NCBI RefSeq assembly: GCF_014490725.1 | Contig: NZ_JACOQL010000005.1 | Span: 62,001-126,000, forward strand | Direction: 5' to 3' | DNA: 64,000 nucleotides | Origin: Paracoccus amoyensis | GTDB lineage: Bacteria; Pseudomonadota; Alphaproteobacteria; Rhodobacterales; Rhodobacteraceae | In this document: positions 1-9,211 of the stretch, piece by piece | Layout: each line of letters starts with the position of its first letter | How positions within the stretch are numbered: the stretch's first letter is position 1 | Translations under genes and position numbers: made by a program | Notes under the pieces: generated by a model | The model's input: the letters and a program-made list of their open reading frames with translations, nothing else | Database searches by the model: none | What the model was told of the DNA's origin: nothing

Positions 1-1110
1 GTTTGGCATGTGATTGCCTTGGGCAAGGCCGCGCGATCAATGGCAAAAGCTGCGCTGGACGCAATGCCTGACGCCAAGGCGCTGGTCGTCACCAATGCGG
101 GCAATGACGCCGCGTTGGCACGCGCTGAAATTCTGGTGTCCGGCCATCCGATCCCCGATGCCGCCGGAGAGGCCGCCGCACGCCGGGTTGAGCAGATATT
201 GACAGCGGCGCGACCACAGGATCGGATACTGGCCCTGATTTCGGGCGGAGGGTCTGCGATGCTGCCAGCCCCTGTCGACGGGGTAACGCTGCCGGAAAAG
301 CAGCAGGTGAACCGCATCCTGTTGAGGGCGGGGGCCGATATCGCGCAGATGAACCTGATCCGTCAGGCCCTGTCGCGTCTGAAGGGCGGCGGCTGGCTGC
401 GGGCATGTGATGCGCCCGTCGTTGCGCTGATCCTGTCAGACGTTCCGGGTGATGATCTGCGTGTCATCGCCTCGGGACCAACGGTGCAGCCCATTGGCTC
501 GATCGCACAGGCGGCCGATATGGCGAGGGGTCTGGGGATTTGGGACGATCTGCCTGATGCGGTTCAGCACGCCTTGCAGCGTCCAGAGGATCGTCGTGCC
601 CTGCCATCCGCAAGGAATATCCTTGTCGGGTCGAACGGGCACAGCCTTAAGGCCATGATCGCCGCAGGTGGGCGCGATGGTCGGGTCGAGTTGTCGGGTG
701 ATGTCGAAGATTGCGCCCAGACGCTGGCGCAGGCGGCCAAATCGGCAAAACCGGGTGAGGCTTTGGTGTTCGGCGGTGAAACGACCGTCAAACTGACGGG
801 CGACGGTCTGGGCGGGCGTAATCAGGAATTGGCCTTGCGGTTTGCCCGCGCGGCGGCGCGGGCCGGGCTGACTGGTAACTGGGCGTTCGCCTCGATCGGC
901 AGCGACGGGCGCGATGGGCCGGGTGACGCCGCTGGCGGCGTTGTCGGCCCCGACACTCTGGACCGCATCCATGCCGCAGGGATTGACCTGGACGACGCCC
1001 TTGCCCGCAACGATTCAGGTCCGACGCTTGACGCGGCGGGCGGGTTGGTCATCACCGGCGCGACAGGGACAAATGTTGCCGATCTTGCCGTGTTCATCCG
1101 CGACAGCTAA
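1..1110 (+). CDS. glycerate 2-kinase, MOFRL/GckA family (5' end outside window)
   Basis: The visible 369 codons match the glycerate 2-kinase family with DUF4147 and C-terminal MOFRL domains, which phosphorylates D-glycerate to 2-phosphoglycerate in glyoxylate/serine or tartrate metabolism in the cytosol. The glycine-rich ISGGGSAML segment lies near residue 80, and the C-terminal part has the family SDGRDGPGDAAGG stretch before a conserved NDSGPTLDAAGG region. Family members are usually about 420 residues and the frame is open to base 1, so the start is outside the window; the GTG at 10 is internal. The family call is confident, the exact physiological role is not. Confidence 0.88.
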   Translation, partial: VWHVIALGKAARSMAKAALDAMPDAKALVVTNAGNDAALARAEILVSGHPIPDAAGEAAARRVEQILTAARPQDRILALISGGGSAMLPAPVDGVTLPEKQQVNRILLRAGADIAQMNLIRQALSRLKGGGWLRACDAPVVALILSDVPGDDLRVIASGPTVQPIGSIAQAADMARGLGIWDDLPDAVQHALQRPEDRRALPSARNILVGSNGHSLKAMIAAGGRDGRVELSGDVEDCAQTLAQAAKSAKPGEALVFGGETTVKLTGDGLGGRNQELALRFARAAARAGLTGNWAFASIGSDGRDGPGDAAGGVVGPDTLDRIHAAGIDLDDALARNDSGPTLDAAGGLVITGATGTNVADLAVFIRDS

Positions 1111-1143
1111 GCGCGACCAAGGCGGACCAAAGGGAAACGCGCG

Positions 1144-2106
1144 ATGATGTATGCTTATGCCAGCCAGAACGGGCGGCTTCACCGATTGGGGCGAGAGGCC
1201 GATCTGTCGCAGGCCCTTTGGATCGACCTGATGGTTCCGACCAAAGAGGAAATTGCCCTGACCAGCGCCCTTGCGGTCGAGATCCCCACGCTTGCGGATA
1301 TGGAAGAGATCGAAATCTCGAACCGGCTGTATCGCGAGGACGGGGCCGATTACATGACCGCCGTCCTACCGGGTGAACGGGCTGATGGGCAACGAAAGGC
1401 CATGCCGGTCACATTCATTCTGTCGGGTCAGCGGCTGATCACCGTGCGCCACCATTCGCCGCGCCCTTTTCTGACTTTCCCGACACGGGCCGATCGCGCC
1501 ACTTTGGGGTGCAATACTGTTGACCGGGTTTTTGCCGGCCTGGTCGAAGAAATCGTCGCCCGACAGGCCGATATTCTGGAAAGCTCGGGGCGTGTTCTGG
1601 ATCAGGTGATGACCGAAACCATCGACCTGAAATCCGGTCGCGGCACCAGCGACAAACTGAATGCCGCGCTGCGTGTGGTCGTGCGAGAGGCAGAGTTGAT
1701 CAGTCAGGTCCGGGCGGGCCTGCTGACGATTGAACGGATGCTGGCTTTCTTTGTCGCGACCATTGATGAAACTGCCGAGGCAAAGAAGCTGCGTCCGATG
1801 ATGCGCAGCCAGGGCCGCGACGTTCAGGCGTTGGAGGTCCATGCGGATTTCCTGTCCTCCCGCGTCAGCCTGCTGGTCGATACCACGCTGGGCATGATCA
1901 ATCTGGAACAGAACAGCACCGTGCGCATCCTGTCCGTGATCGCCGCGCTGTTCCTGCCGCCCACGCTGATCGCCAGCATTTACGGGATGAACTTTGACAT
2001 CATGCCGGAACTGCAGTGGATATGGGGTTATCCGATGGCGCTTTGTCTGATGTTGGGAACATCGCTGGCCACATGGCTGGTTCTGCGATGGAAGAATTGG
2101 CTGTAA
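1144..2106 (+). CDS. corA: CorA-family divalent metal transporter
   Basis: A 320-residue protein with the CorA layout: a long soluble N-terminal domain, a helical stalk around residues 150-250, and two C-terminal membrane helices. The first helix ends in the family-defining YGMNF motif, whose Gly-Met-Asn forms the selectivity loop. The protein should sit in the inner membrane as a pentamer moving Mg2+, or Zn2+/Co2+ in some subfamilies. It starts 33 bases after the glycerate kinase on the same strand. The ATG at 1144 follows another ATG-like run (gcgatgatg), so a start one to three bases away cannot be excluded. Ion choice cannot be read from sequence. Confidence 0.9.
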   Translation: MMYAYASQNGRLHRLGREADLSQALWIDLMVPTKEEIALTSALAVEIPTLADMEEIEISNRLYREDGADYMTAVLPGERADGQRKAMPVTFILSGQRLITVRHHSPRPFLTFPTRADRATLGCNTVDRVFAGLVEEIVARQADILESSGRVLDQVMTETIDLKSGRGTSDKLNAALRVVVREAELISQVRAGLLTIERMLAFFVATIDETAEAKKLRPMMRSQGRDVQALEVHADFLSSRVSLLVDTTLGMINLEQNSTVRILSVIAALFLPPTLIASIYGMNFDIMPELQWIWGYPMALCLMLGTSLATWLVLRWKNWL

Positions 2107-2186
2107 CCTTCAGCCGCGGCAGGTTTCCGGGCCACGGATCAGATGGACTGCCCTTTGCAATTCAGGCATCGGCGCAAAGGCCACCC

Positions 2187-2471
2187 CTACATCTGGTCGA
2201 TCAGATCCAGTGTTTCGGGCGGCAATTGATGTTCATGCAGGGTAAAGCTGCGACTGTGACGCGCCTCATCCGTGACCGTGATGTGATATGTCATCCGATC
2301 TGGGCAATTGCCGCAGGGTTCGCGCGACAGCCGCGCCAATTCATCCGGCTTGAACGCGTCGGATAATTCCTGACGGATCGGAGCGGCTTGCCGATCCACG
2401 TCGATTGTCTTGTGCAGGCCAGTGGCGGCAAAGCCGCCAAAGCCACCTTTTGCTGCGATTTCGATAATCAT
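2187..2471 (-). CDS. emfourin-like protealysin inhibitor
   Basis: A 94-residue protein starting MIIEIAAKGGFGGF, which resembles emfourin, the proteinaceous inhibitor encoded next to protealysin-like M4 metalloproteases. It lies immediately downstream of the M4 protease gene on the same strand, with a gap of about 40 bases, as expected for a protease/inhibitor operon. No signal peptide is visible, matching the intracellular folding of both partners. The ATG at 2471 was chosen because the upstream extension has no family character. The assignment rests on the N-terminal motif, size and neighbour, so it is good but not proven. Confidence 0.75.
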   Translation of the reverse strand: MIIEIAAKGGFGGFAATGLHKTIDVDRQAAPIRQELSDAFKPDELARLSREPCGNCPDRMTYHITVTDEARHSRSFTLHEHQLPPETLDLIDQM

Positions 2472-2512
2472 GGTATCTGCCCATAAGATTACGCTTCCGC
2501 ATAAATCTAAGG

Positions 2513-3514
2513 TCAGATGGCGATTCCTACAAGTTTCCATGCACGGCGTAGCATCACCGCCTCGGACGAGCCATTGCCAGTCAGCTCATTCGCCGACTTG
2601 ATTGTCTGATCGGCCCAATCCGAAAAACTGGCCATCGGGTTGTTCAGCGATTGCAGCGCGTGATACCAAATGCGGCCCGGGATTTCCCACGCTTTGCCAC
2701 CCAGATAGGTGGCGAACAGATAGAAGGCGTGGTTCGGAATGCCCGAATTGATATGCACGCCGCCATTGTCATCCGTGGTGACGACGAAATGATCCATGTG
2801 CCAAGGCTGCGGATCCTGCCCCAGTAAATCGTCGGAATAGGCGGTTCCGGGGGCTTTCATGCTGCGCAGCGCGGCACCGTTGATATCGGGGCCAAGGATT
2901 CCGCGCCCGACCAGCCAGTCCGCCTCATGCGCTTCCAGGGCCAGTCCGCGTTGAAGCGTCAGACTGCCAAAGACATCGGCGATACTTTCATTCAGCGCAC
3001 CTGATTGGTTTTCATACAATAAGCCGCCCGAATACTGGATGACGCCATGCGCCATTTCATGGCCAACGACTGAAAGCTCCAGAAACGTCCTGAACAATTT
3101 TCCGTCGCCGGTGCCATAAGCCATCTGCTTTCCGTCCCAGAAGGCGTTGTTATAGTTGCGCCGGTGGTGAACGGTTGCGACCAGTGGCATACCGTCGTCA
3201 TCCAGCGAATTGCGGCCGTATTCGTCGGCAAACAGGGAAAAGACCTGCCCGGCTGCATCATAGGCGGTATCGGCATCGGCGATTCCGGTTTCGGTATCCC
3301 CTTCGGAACGGATCAGCTTGCCGGGCAGGGCGGCTTTATACTGGCCATCGTGGATCTGGCGGTCGGGCTTCAGCTTGCTTTCGCCTTGCGCGGCGATCCT
3401 GTTCAACGCTGCAGGGGACAGTTCGTGATGCGGGGCACCGATATCGGTCATCTCTGCCCGTTCTTCCCTGACCTTCTCGTTCTGTTTCAATAACTTGCGC
3501 GCCATATCCGCCAT
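2513..3514 (-). CDS. M4 (thermolysin/protealysin-like) metallopeptidase, N-terminus frameshifted
   Basis: The protein carries the M4 catalytic signature: GHEMAHG (HExxH, zinc histidines and catalytic glutamate) near residue 151 and ESIADVFG near residue 175, which supplies the third zinc ligand. The C-terminal thermolysin half is complete. It lacks a signal peptide, like protealysin. The conserved short propeptide, which should precede residue 1, is present but in another frame (bases 3487-3609), so the original gene probably spanned 2513-3609 and has lost one base near 3515. As it stands, translation could begin at the ATG at 3514 and give an enzyme lacking most of its propeptide. It forms an operon with the emfourin-like gene. 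Confidence 0.85.
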   Translation of the reverse strand: MADMARKLLKQNEKVREERAEMTDIGAPHHELSPAALNRIAAQGESKLKPDRQIHDGQYKAALPGKLIRSEGDTETGIADADTAYDAAGQVFSLFADEYGRNSLDDDGMPLVATVHHRRNYNNAFWDGKQMAYGTGDGKLFRTFLELSVVGHEMAHGVIQYSGGLLYENQSGALNESIADVFGSLTLQRGLALEAHEADWLVGRGILGPDINGAALRSMKAPGTAYSDDLLGQDPQPWHMDHFVVTTDDNGGVHINSGIPNHAFYLFATYLGGKAWEIPGRIWYHALQSLNNPMASFSDWADQTIKSANELTGNGSSEAVMLRRAWKLVGIAI

Positions 3515-3609
3515 GGCTCGTCGCCCCGCAGTTCCAGCACGCGCAGCATATAGGGCGGCACGATGCAGTTCAGCGGGTTATGATGAGAGCAGTTCAGCGA
3601 AAAACACAT
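3487..3609 (-). pseudogene. out-of-frame protealysin propeptide segment of the M4 peptidase gene
   Basis: Reading from the ATG at 3609 gives a 40-residue frame containing CSHHNPLNCIVPPYML and then LRGDEP. This is the conserved N-terminal propeptide of protealysin-like M4 peptidases, including the PPY motif. The peptidase frame resumes as MADMARKLLKQNEKVREER, which continues the same propeptide. Joining the two needs one extra base after GAGCC around 3515-3517. The overlap of both family halves at exactly this point makes a single-base deletion or sequencing error the simplest explanation. Confidence 0.75.
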
Positions 3610-3692
3610 GAGACGAATCCATTCTGAATGATGGCCTCAGACTACCACATTTTGGATTGGAACAAAACGTGAATATTTATCGCAAAGGTTGA

Positions 3693-3716
3693 GCGGGTGC
3701 GTTTTCGCGCACCCGC
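3693..3716 (-). terminator. hairpin downstream of ugpC
   Basis: GCGGGTGCG and CGCACCCGC form a perfect 9-bp stem around a six-base loop just after the ugpC stop on the minus strand. No strong T run follows, so this may be a transcript-stabilising hairpin or a weak terminator rather than a classical Rho-independent one. Confidence 0.5.
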
Positions 3717-3728
3717 GCGGCCACTGAT

Positions 3729-4736
3729 TCAGTCGATACGTTTGCCCGTTTCAGGGTGGAACAAATGCAGCGAACCGGGGCGATAGGTCAGGTTCAGATC
3801 GTCGGATAACGTCGCGTCCGAGGCCATGGTGACCGTGGCCGCATCCCCGCCGATATGACCGTGAACCAGACGCTGGGCGCCGAGTTCTTCGACCGCCGCG
3901 ACCTTCATCTGGATCGGGCCGTCGGCGCTGACGGTCAGATCTTCGGGACGAATGCCGATCATCCCGGCATGTGCTGTTCCGGGCAGATGCGGCACCGACG
4001 ATGCCTTGATCAGGTTCATCGCCGGGCTGCCGATGAAGCCTGCCACGAAGGTTGATGCCGGTTTGCGATACACCTCCAGGGGGGTGCCGATCTGTTCGAC
4101 CTTGCCCGCGCTAAGAACGACCAAACGGTCGGCCAGCGTCATCGCCTCTAGCTGGTCATGGGTCACGTAAATCGAGGTCGTTCCAAGACGCCTTTGCAGT
4201 TCCTTGATCTCCAACCGCATGGTCACGCGCAACTTGGCGTCAAGGTTGGACAGCGGCTCGTCAAACAGAAACGCCGCGGGTTCACGAACGATGGCGCGGC
4301 CCATGGCCACGCGCTGACGCTGACCCCCGGACAGGGCGCGGGGCTTGCGGTCAAGGAACGGGCCGATCTGCAAAATCTCGGCCGCCTCGGCGACGCGCTT
4401 TTCGATGTCAGCTTTTGAGGTGCCGCGATTTTTCAGGCCATATGCAAGGTTCTGGCGCACGGACATATGCGGATAAAGCGCATAATTCTGAAACACCATG
4501 GCGATATCGCGATCCATCGGTTCGACATCATTGACCACGCGGTCGCCAATGCGAATCTGGCCTTCGGTAATGGTTTCCAGACCCGCCACCATTCGCAGCA
4601 GGGTGGATTTGCCGCAGCCCGATGGCCCGACCAGCACGATAAATTCGCCATCTGCGATATCAATATTGACGTCGCCAATCGCACGCGTTCCGCCGGGGTA
4701 AACCTTGCCGACATTGTCGAGGGTGATTGATGCCAC
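3729..4736 (-). CDS. ugpC: sn-glycerol-3-phosphate ABC importer, ATP-binding protein UgpC
   Basis: A MalK/UgpC-type ATPase: Walker [10 protein letters not shown] near residue 37, Q-loop [13 protein letters not shown] signature LSGGQRQR near residue 135, Walker [15 protein letters not shown], and a C-terminal regulatory TOBE region. It energises import of glycerol-3-phosphate or glycerophosphodiesters with UgpA and UgpE. The GTG at 4736 was preferred because the protein then starts MASITLDNV and lies just after the ugpE stop; an ATG at 4760 inside ugpE would add eight residues. It is the last gene of the ugpBAEC run. Confidence 0.92.
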   Translation of the reverse strand: MASITLDNVGKVYPGGTRAIGDVNIDIADGEFIVLVGPSGCGKSTLLRMVAGLETITEGQIRIGDRVVNDVEPMDRDIAMVFQNYALYPHMSVRQNLAYGLKNRGTSKADIEKRVAEAAEILQIGPFLDRKPRALSGGQRQRVAMGRAIVREPAAFLFDEPLSNLDAKLRVTMRLEIKELQRRLGTTSIYVTHDQLEAMTLADRLVVLSAGKVEQIGTPLEVYRKPASTFVAGFIGSPAMNLIKASSVPHLPGTAHAGMIGIRPEDLTVSADGPIQMKVAAVEELGAQRLVHGHIGGDAATVTMASDATLSDDLNLTYRPGSLHLFHPETGKRID

Positions 4737-4740
4737 TTTC

Positions 4741-5589
4741 TTATTTCTCCGTCTCGACAAGACCTTTGACGAACAGTCTTTGCATGAAGATCACGACCAG
4801 CAAGGGCGGCAACATAGCCAGCACAGCGGTCGCCATGATATAGTTCCATTGGGGATCGGTATCCGCCACCGTGGACATCCGCTTGATCCCGGCAACCACG
4901 GTATACATGTCCGACCCGGTCGTGATCAGCAGCGGCCACAGGTATTGGTTCCAGCCGTAGATGAACATGATGACGAACAGCGCAGCGATATTGGTGCGGG
5001 TCAGCGGCAGCAGGATGTCCCAGAAGAACTTCATCGGGCCTGCACCGTCGATGCGCGCCGCCTCGGTCAGCTCATCCGGCATGGACAGAAAGACCTGCCG
5101 AAACAGGAAGGTCGCGGTGGCCGATGCGATCAGCGGGATGATCAGGCCGGGATAGGTGTTCAGCATGCCCAGATTGGCGACTACCTGAAAGGTCGGCACG
5201 ATCCGCACTTCGACCGGCAGCATCAGCGTGGCAAATATCACCCAAAAGGCCAGCATCCGAAACGGAAAGCGGAAATAGACGATCGCAAAGGCCGAGGTGA
5301 TCGAGATGGCGATTTTCCCGATCGCAATGCCAAGCGCCATGATCAGAGAATTGAACATCATCCAGCTGACCGGCGGCATCCCCGAGGTCGATATGCCGGT
5401 GCCCAGCATGCGGCTGTAGTTGTTCCACGCCTGGTCGCCGAACCACATCGGCACGACGCCCCCCAGAAAATCGTTCGACGCATGGGTCGAGGCGACAAGC
5501 GCGATCCAGACGGGCAGGGCCACGATAGCCACCCCCAGAATCAGCACCAGATGGGCAAGGATGTTCAGAATGGGACGATTTTCGACCAT
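4741..5589 (-). CDS. ugpE: glycerol-3-phosphate ABC importer permease UgpE
   Basis: A 282-residue inner-membrane permease with about six membrane helices and the EAA loop ([21 protein letters not shown]) that docks on the ATPase. It belongs to the MalG/UgpE group of binding-protein-dependent importers. The ATG at 5589 overlaps the ugpA stop by one base, indicating translational coupling. It pairs with UgpA to form the channel. Confidence 0.92.
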   Translation of the reverse strand: MVENRPILNILAHLVLILGVAIVALPVWIALVASTHASNDFLGGVVPMWFGDQAWNNYSRMLGTGISTSGMPPVSWMMFNSLIMALGIAIGKIAISITSAFAIVYFRFPFRMLAFWVIFATLMLPVEVRIVPTFQVVANLGMLNTYPGLIIPLIASATATFLFRQVFLSMPDELTEAARIDGAGPMKFFWDILLPLTRTNIAALFVIMFIYGWNQYLWPLLITTGSDMYTVVAGIKRMSTVADTDPQWNYIMATAVLAMLPPLLVVIFMQRLFVKGLVETEK

Positions 5590-6467
5590 CAGTAAGCCAC
5601 CCTTTTTTCGACGAAGCGGAACTGGATCACCGTCAGGACAATGACAATGCCCATCAGGATCACCGATTGCGCGGCGGATGAGCCAAGGTTCTGGCCGACG
5701 AAACCATCCTGATAGACCTTGTAGACAAGGATATTCGTGGACTGCGCCGGGCCGCCCAGCGTTGTGGCGTCGATCACCGCGAAGGTTTCAAACATCGCAT
5801 AGACCAGATTGACCACCAGCAGGAAGAATGTCGTGGGCGACAGCAACGGCAGCGTGATGGTGAAGAAACGCTTCACCGGACCCGCGCCGTCAATGGCAGC
5901 CGCTTCGCGCAGGCTGGCCGGGACGGATTGCAGCCCGGCCAGAAAGAACAGGAAGGAATAGGAAATCCGGCTCCATGCCGATGCGATGACGACGAAAATC
6001 ATGGCGTCGGTCGGATCGAAAATCCAGTTGAAGTTGATCCCGACCTGACGCAGCACATAAGGCAGGATCCCGATCGAGGGGTTGAAGATGAACCACCACA
6101 GGATGCCTGCAACCGCTGGCGCGACGGCATAGGGCCAGATCAGCAAGGTCGTATAGACCTTTTCCGATTTGATCAGCCGGTCAACGGCGATCGCCATCAG
6201 CAGCGCGAACACCATCGTCACCACGGTGACGGAAACGGTAAAGATCAGCGTGACTGAAAAGCTGTTAAGATATTCGGAACTGCGAAACAGCGCCGTATAA
6301 TTGTCGATGCCGACAAATTCCGTCCGCAGACCAAAGGCGTCTTCCCGCAGAAAACTTTGCCGGATCGCCTGCGCGGCAGGCCAGAGGAAAAAGATCGCGG
6401 TGATGATCAACTGTGGTGCCAGCAGCAGCAGCGGCAGGAATTTATTATTGAATACGACTCTTTTCAT
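5589..6467 (-). CDS. ugpA: glycerol-3-phosphate ABC importer permease UgpA
   Basis: A permease of the MalF/UgpA group with six predicted membrane helices and an EAA loop ([21 protein letters not shown]). The start at 6467 gives [10 protein letters not shown] and is preceded by GGAG at a good distance; an ATG 15 bases further upstream lacks this support. It lies after a hairpin that follows ugpB, so it is probably expressed at a lower level than the binding protein. Confidence 0.92.
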   Translation of the reverse strand: MKRVVFNNKFLPLLLLAPQLIITAIFFLWPAAQAIRQSFLREDAFGLRTEFVGIDNYTALFRSSEYLNSFSVTLIFTVSVTVVTMVFALLMAIAVDRLIKSEKVYTTLLIWPYAVAPAVAGILWWFIFNPSIGILPYVLRQVGINFNWIFDPTDAMIFVVIASAWSRISYSFLFFLAGLQSVPASLREAAAIDGAGPVKRFFTITLPLLSPTTFFLLVVNLVYAMFETFAVIDATTLGGPAQSTNILVYKVYQDGFVGQNLGSSAAQSVILMGIVIVLTVIQFRFVEKRVAY

Positions 6468-6489
6468 CGCAGGCTCCGGCAAGGGAAAA

Positions 6490-6514
6490 CGCCCGCAGGA
6501 TTCTCCTGCGGGCG
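6490..6514 (-). terminator. intra-operon hairpin between ugpB and ugpA
   Basis: CGCCCGCAGGA and TCCTGCGGGCG form a perfect 11-bp stem with a three-base loop, followed on the minus strand by TTTTCCCTT. It lies between the stop of ugpB and ugpA. Such structures commonly act as partial terminators or 3' stabilisers that raise binding-protein output over the permeases. Confidence 0.75.
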
Positions 6515-6527
6515 CTTGATCGTCTGG

Positions 6528-7847
6528 TTACTGGTTCTGAGCCTGAAACTCTTCGATCAGCTTGTTGCCACGCTCGACCACGGCATCCAATGCGCCTTGC
6601 GCATCCTTGCTGCCCCCCAGCATCGCTTCAAACTCTTCGTCGATGATGGTGCGGACCTGAACATAGTTGCCGAAACGCAGACCTTTCGAATTCGGCGTCG
6701 GTTCGTTCAGGGTGATCTGTTTGATCGCGGTATCAGCACCCGGATTGGCTTCGTAATAGCCTTGTTCCTGCGACAATTCGTAAGCCGCCGTGGTGATCGG
6801 CAGATAGCCCGAGAACTGGTGCCAGTCGGCCTGAACCTCTGGCGAGGACAGGTAGGTGAAGAACTTGGCAACGCCCGCGTATTCTTCGGGTGCACGGCCT
6901 TGCAGAACCCACAGGGTCGCGCCACCGATGATCGAGTTTTGCGGCGCACCCTCGACATCGTCGTAAAAGGGCAGCATCGCAAAGCCCAGATCGAAGTCTT
7001 TCGAGTTTTCGACAACCGCAGCACGCGACCCCGATGAGTTCATCATCATCGCGCATTCCTGACCGTAGAACATCGGCGGTGCGTTGTCGCCGCCCAGCGG
7101 GCCTGCATATTTATACAGACCTTCATCGGCCCATTTCTTCAGGTTTTCCCAATGCCTGACCTGCACCGGGCCATTGACCTCCAACCGCGCGTCCAGGCCG
7201 CCGAAGCCGTTTTCCAGCGTGCCGATGGGCTGGTTATGCCATGCCGACAGGTTTTCGGTCTGGATCCAGCTGATCCAGCCGGTCGTGAAACCACAGGTGG
7301 CCGCACCGGATTCGACGATCTTCTTGGAAAACTCTTCCATCTCTGCCCAGGTTTTGGGCGGCGTATTGGGATCAAGGCCGGCTTTTTCGAACACGGTCTT
7401 GTTGTAATACATGATCGGGGTCGAGCTGTTGAACGGCATCGACAGCATATTGCCAGATGTATCGGTATAGTAACCCGCGACCGCAGGCAGATAGGCTGCC
7501 GGATCAAACGGTTCCTGGTTGTCTGTCATCAGTTGATAGACCGGATAGATCGCACCCTCGGCCGCGATCATTGTGCCGGTGCCCACTTCGAAGACCTGCA
7601 CGATGGCCGGCTGCTGTTTCGCGCGGAATGCTGCAATGGCTGCCGTCATCGTTTCAACATAGTTGCCCTTGTAGGACGGCACGATGTTGTATTCGTCTTG
7701 GCTTTCGTTGAAATTCTTGGTGATTTCTTCCAGTTTTGCGCCCAGCTCTCCGCCCATGGCATGCCACCACTGGATGTCGGTTTTGGCCTGTGCCGCGGAC
7801 AGTGAAGCGATCAGCGCCATGGTGGACGCCGCGAAAAATTTTGTCAT
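6528..7847 (-). CDS. ugpB: periplasmic glycerol-3-phosphate-binding protein UgpB
   Basis: A 439-residue family-1 solute-binding protein with a clear Sec signal peptide (MTKFFAASTMALIASLSAAQA). The mature protein begins KTDIQWWHAMGG and contains the UgpB-type segment SSTPIMYYNKTVFEKAGL. It captures glycerol-3-phosphate or its diesters in the periplasm for UgpAEC. The ATG at 7847 is preceded by AAGGGAGGAAAG, a near-perfect ribosome site, which rules out the longer open frame reaching 7910. It is the first gene of the ugpBAEC operon. Confidence 0.93.
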   Translation of the reverse strand: MTKFFAASTMALIASLSAAQAKTDIQWWHAMGGELGAKLEEITKNFNESQDEYNIVPSYKGNYVETMTAAIAAFRAKQQPAIVQVFEVGTGTMIAAEGAIYPVYQLMTDNQEPFDPAAYLPAVAGYYTDTSGNMLSMPFNSSTPIMYYNKTVFEKAGLDPNTPPKTWAEMEEFSKKIVESGAATCGFTTGWISWIQTENLSAWHNQPIGTLENGFGGLDARLEVNGPVQVRHWENLKKWADEGLYKYAGPLGGDNAPPMFYGQECAMMMNSSGSRAAVVENSKDFDLGFAMLPFYDDVEGAPQNSIIGGATLWVLQGRAPEEYAGVAKFFTYLSSPEVQADWHQFSGYLPITTAAYELSQEQGYYEANPGADTAIKQITLNEPTPNSKGLRFGNYVQVRTIIDEEFEAMLGGSKDAQGALDAVVERGNKLIEEFQAQNQ

Positions 7848-7927
7848 TCTTTCCTCCCTTTGGAGTTGTGGCTCGTCGCCGGGCCTAACGGCCCAAAGTG
7901 ACGGGGTCACAACAATCCTGCGAAGGA

Positions 7928-7956
7928 AATGTGACAGCGTTTTTGCGGCGGGTCAA
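7928..7956 (-). promoter_or_regulatory. candidate promoter of ugpBAEC
   Basis: On the minus strand TTGACC (7956-7951) and CACATT (7933-7928) are separated by 17 bases, a plausible -35/-10 pair about 80 bases before the ugpB start. Just upstream, bases 7970-8010 are AT-rich with TTCGAA-like motifs that could bind a regulator. The -10 match is weak. Confidence 0.4.
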
Positions 7957-8059
7957 CGCTGTGTTTTTTCTTATGATGATCCGAATTGTTCGAAAATTTT
8001 CTTAAATGTTCCTTGTGTCTGGCGAAAATGCACGCGCCAGACAGGGAACGTCTCCGCCT

Positions 8060-9067
8060 TCAAGCCTTGTTGGCACTGCCAAACATACCGCGAATTGCGT
8101 TGATCAGCGGGATGATGGTCACGCTCAGCAGCGGGTTGATGATGTATTTGGCAATGGGGATCAAGATAAGCCCCAAAATCAGTCCGAAGATGCCATCAAA
8201 GAAGGCGGTTGTGGCCCAGGATACAAGGCCAGGAGCCTGTGGCACGGCATGGGCCGCGATTTCAGCCATGTGGTGAACCCAGTCATAAGGGGCGCTATAG
8301 CCCAATTCTGCCAGCCCGTGCAGAACGATCTGGCCGCCGACCCAGATCATTGCGGCCGTGCCGACGACCGTCAGCACTTTCATGAAACCCGGCATGAATT
8401 TGACGATGCCGCGACCGAATGCCGCCAAAGGTCCGGTCTGCCGGCTTGCCAACCGAACGCCGAAATCGTCGGCCTTCACGATAACCGCGACAAAGCCATA
8501 TACGGCGATGGTGATGCCGATGGCCACGACGGCCAGAATCAGCGCCTTCATCCAGATCGGATCGCTATCCGGGATCGTGGAAAGGGCAATTGTCATGATT
8601 TCAGCCGACAGGATAAAGTCTGTCTTGATCGCGCCCGCGACGCGTTGTTCTTCCAGCGCGGGACCGTCTGCCTCTGGGTGGGTATGCTTTTCGCTGTCAT
8701 GCGCATCGCTGGATGCACCAAGGGCATGGGCAACCTTTTCCGCGCCCTCAAAGCACAGATACGCCCCACCCAGCATCAGGAGAGGAGAGATCAGCCACGG
8801 AGCAAACACCGATAACAGCAACGCCACCGGCAGCAGGATAACAAGCTTGTTGAAAAGCGACCCCTTTGCGATCTTCCAGACAATCGGCACTTCGCGGTTT
8901 GCATCAAAGCCATGCACATATTTCGGCGTTACTGCGGCGTCGTCGATGACTGCCCCGGCGGCCTTTGCCCCCGCCTTGGCGGCCTGACCGGCCACGTCGT
9001 CGATGGAAGCCGCCGCGACCTTGGAAATGGATGCAACGTCGTCGAGTAGTGCCAGAAGACCGCTCAT
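8060..9067 (-). CDS. DUF808 (YedI-type) integral membrane protein
   Basis: A 335-residue protein beginning MSGLLALLDDVASISKVAAASIDDVAGQA, the characteristic amphipathic N-terminus of the DUF808 family, with KYVHGFDANREVPIVWKIAKGSL after it and several hydrophobic helices through the remainder. Family members are inner-membrane proteins of unknown function. The ATG follows AAGGGA at good spacing. The gene lies downstream of the sigma/anti-sigma fusion on the same strand with a gap of about 145 bases, so co-transcription is possible but not shown. Confidence 0.88.
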   Translation of the reverse strand: MSGLLALLDDVASISKVAAASIDDVAGQAAKAGAKAAGAVIDDAAVTPKYVHGFDANREVPIVWKIAKGSLFNKLVILLPVALLLSVFAPWLISPLLMLGGAYLCFEGAEKVAHALGASSDAHDSEKHTHPEADGPALEEQRVAGAIKTDFILSAEIMTIALSTIPDSDPIWMKALILAVVAIGITIAVYGFVAVIVKADDFGVRLASRQTGPLAAFGRGIVKFMPGFMKVLTVVGTAAMIWVGGQIVLHGLAELGYSAPYDWVHHMAEIAAHAVPQAPGLVSWATTAFFDGIFGLILGLILIPIAKYIINPLLSVTIIPLINAIRGMFGSANKA

Positions 9068-9211
9068 AAGTATCCCTTAACAACAACCGTAATATTTCGT
9101 TGCCATGATTGGCGTTGACATTGGCTTGTGGCGTTGAACGCATAAAGCGCAAGCCAGTTCACCCGTTTCATGCGATTTAGTCAGAAAAACGCGATGATTG
9201 CGCCATGTTTG

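Noticed and set aside
7965-8012. AT-rich TTCGAA-containing segment upstream of ugpB as a defined GlpR/PhoB box
   Set aside because: No repeat arrangement matched a known box well enough to name a regulator.
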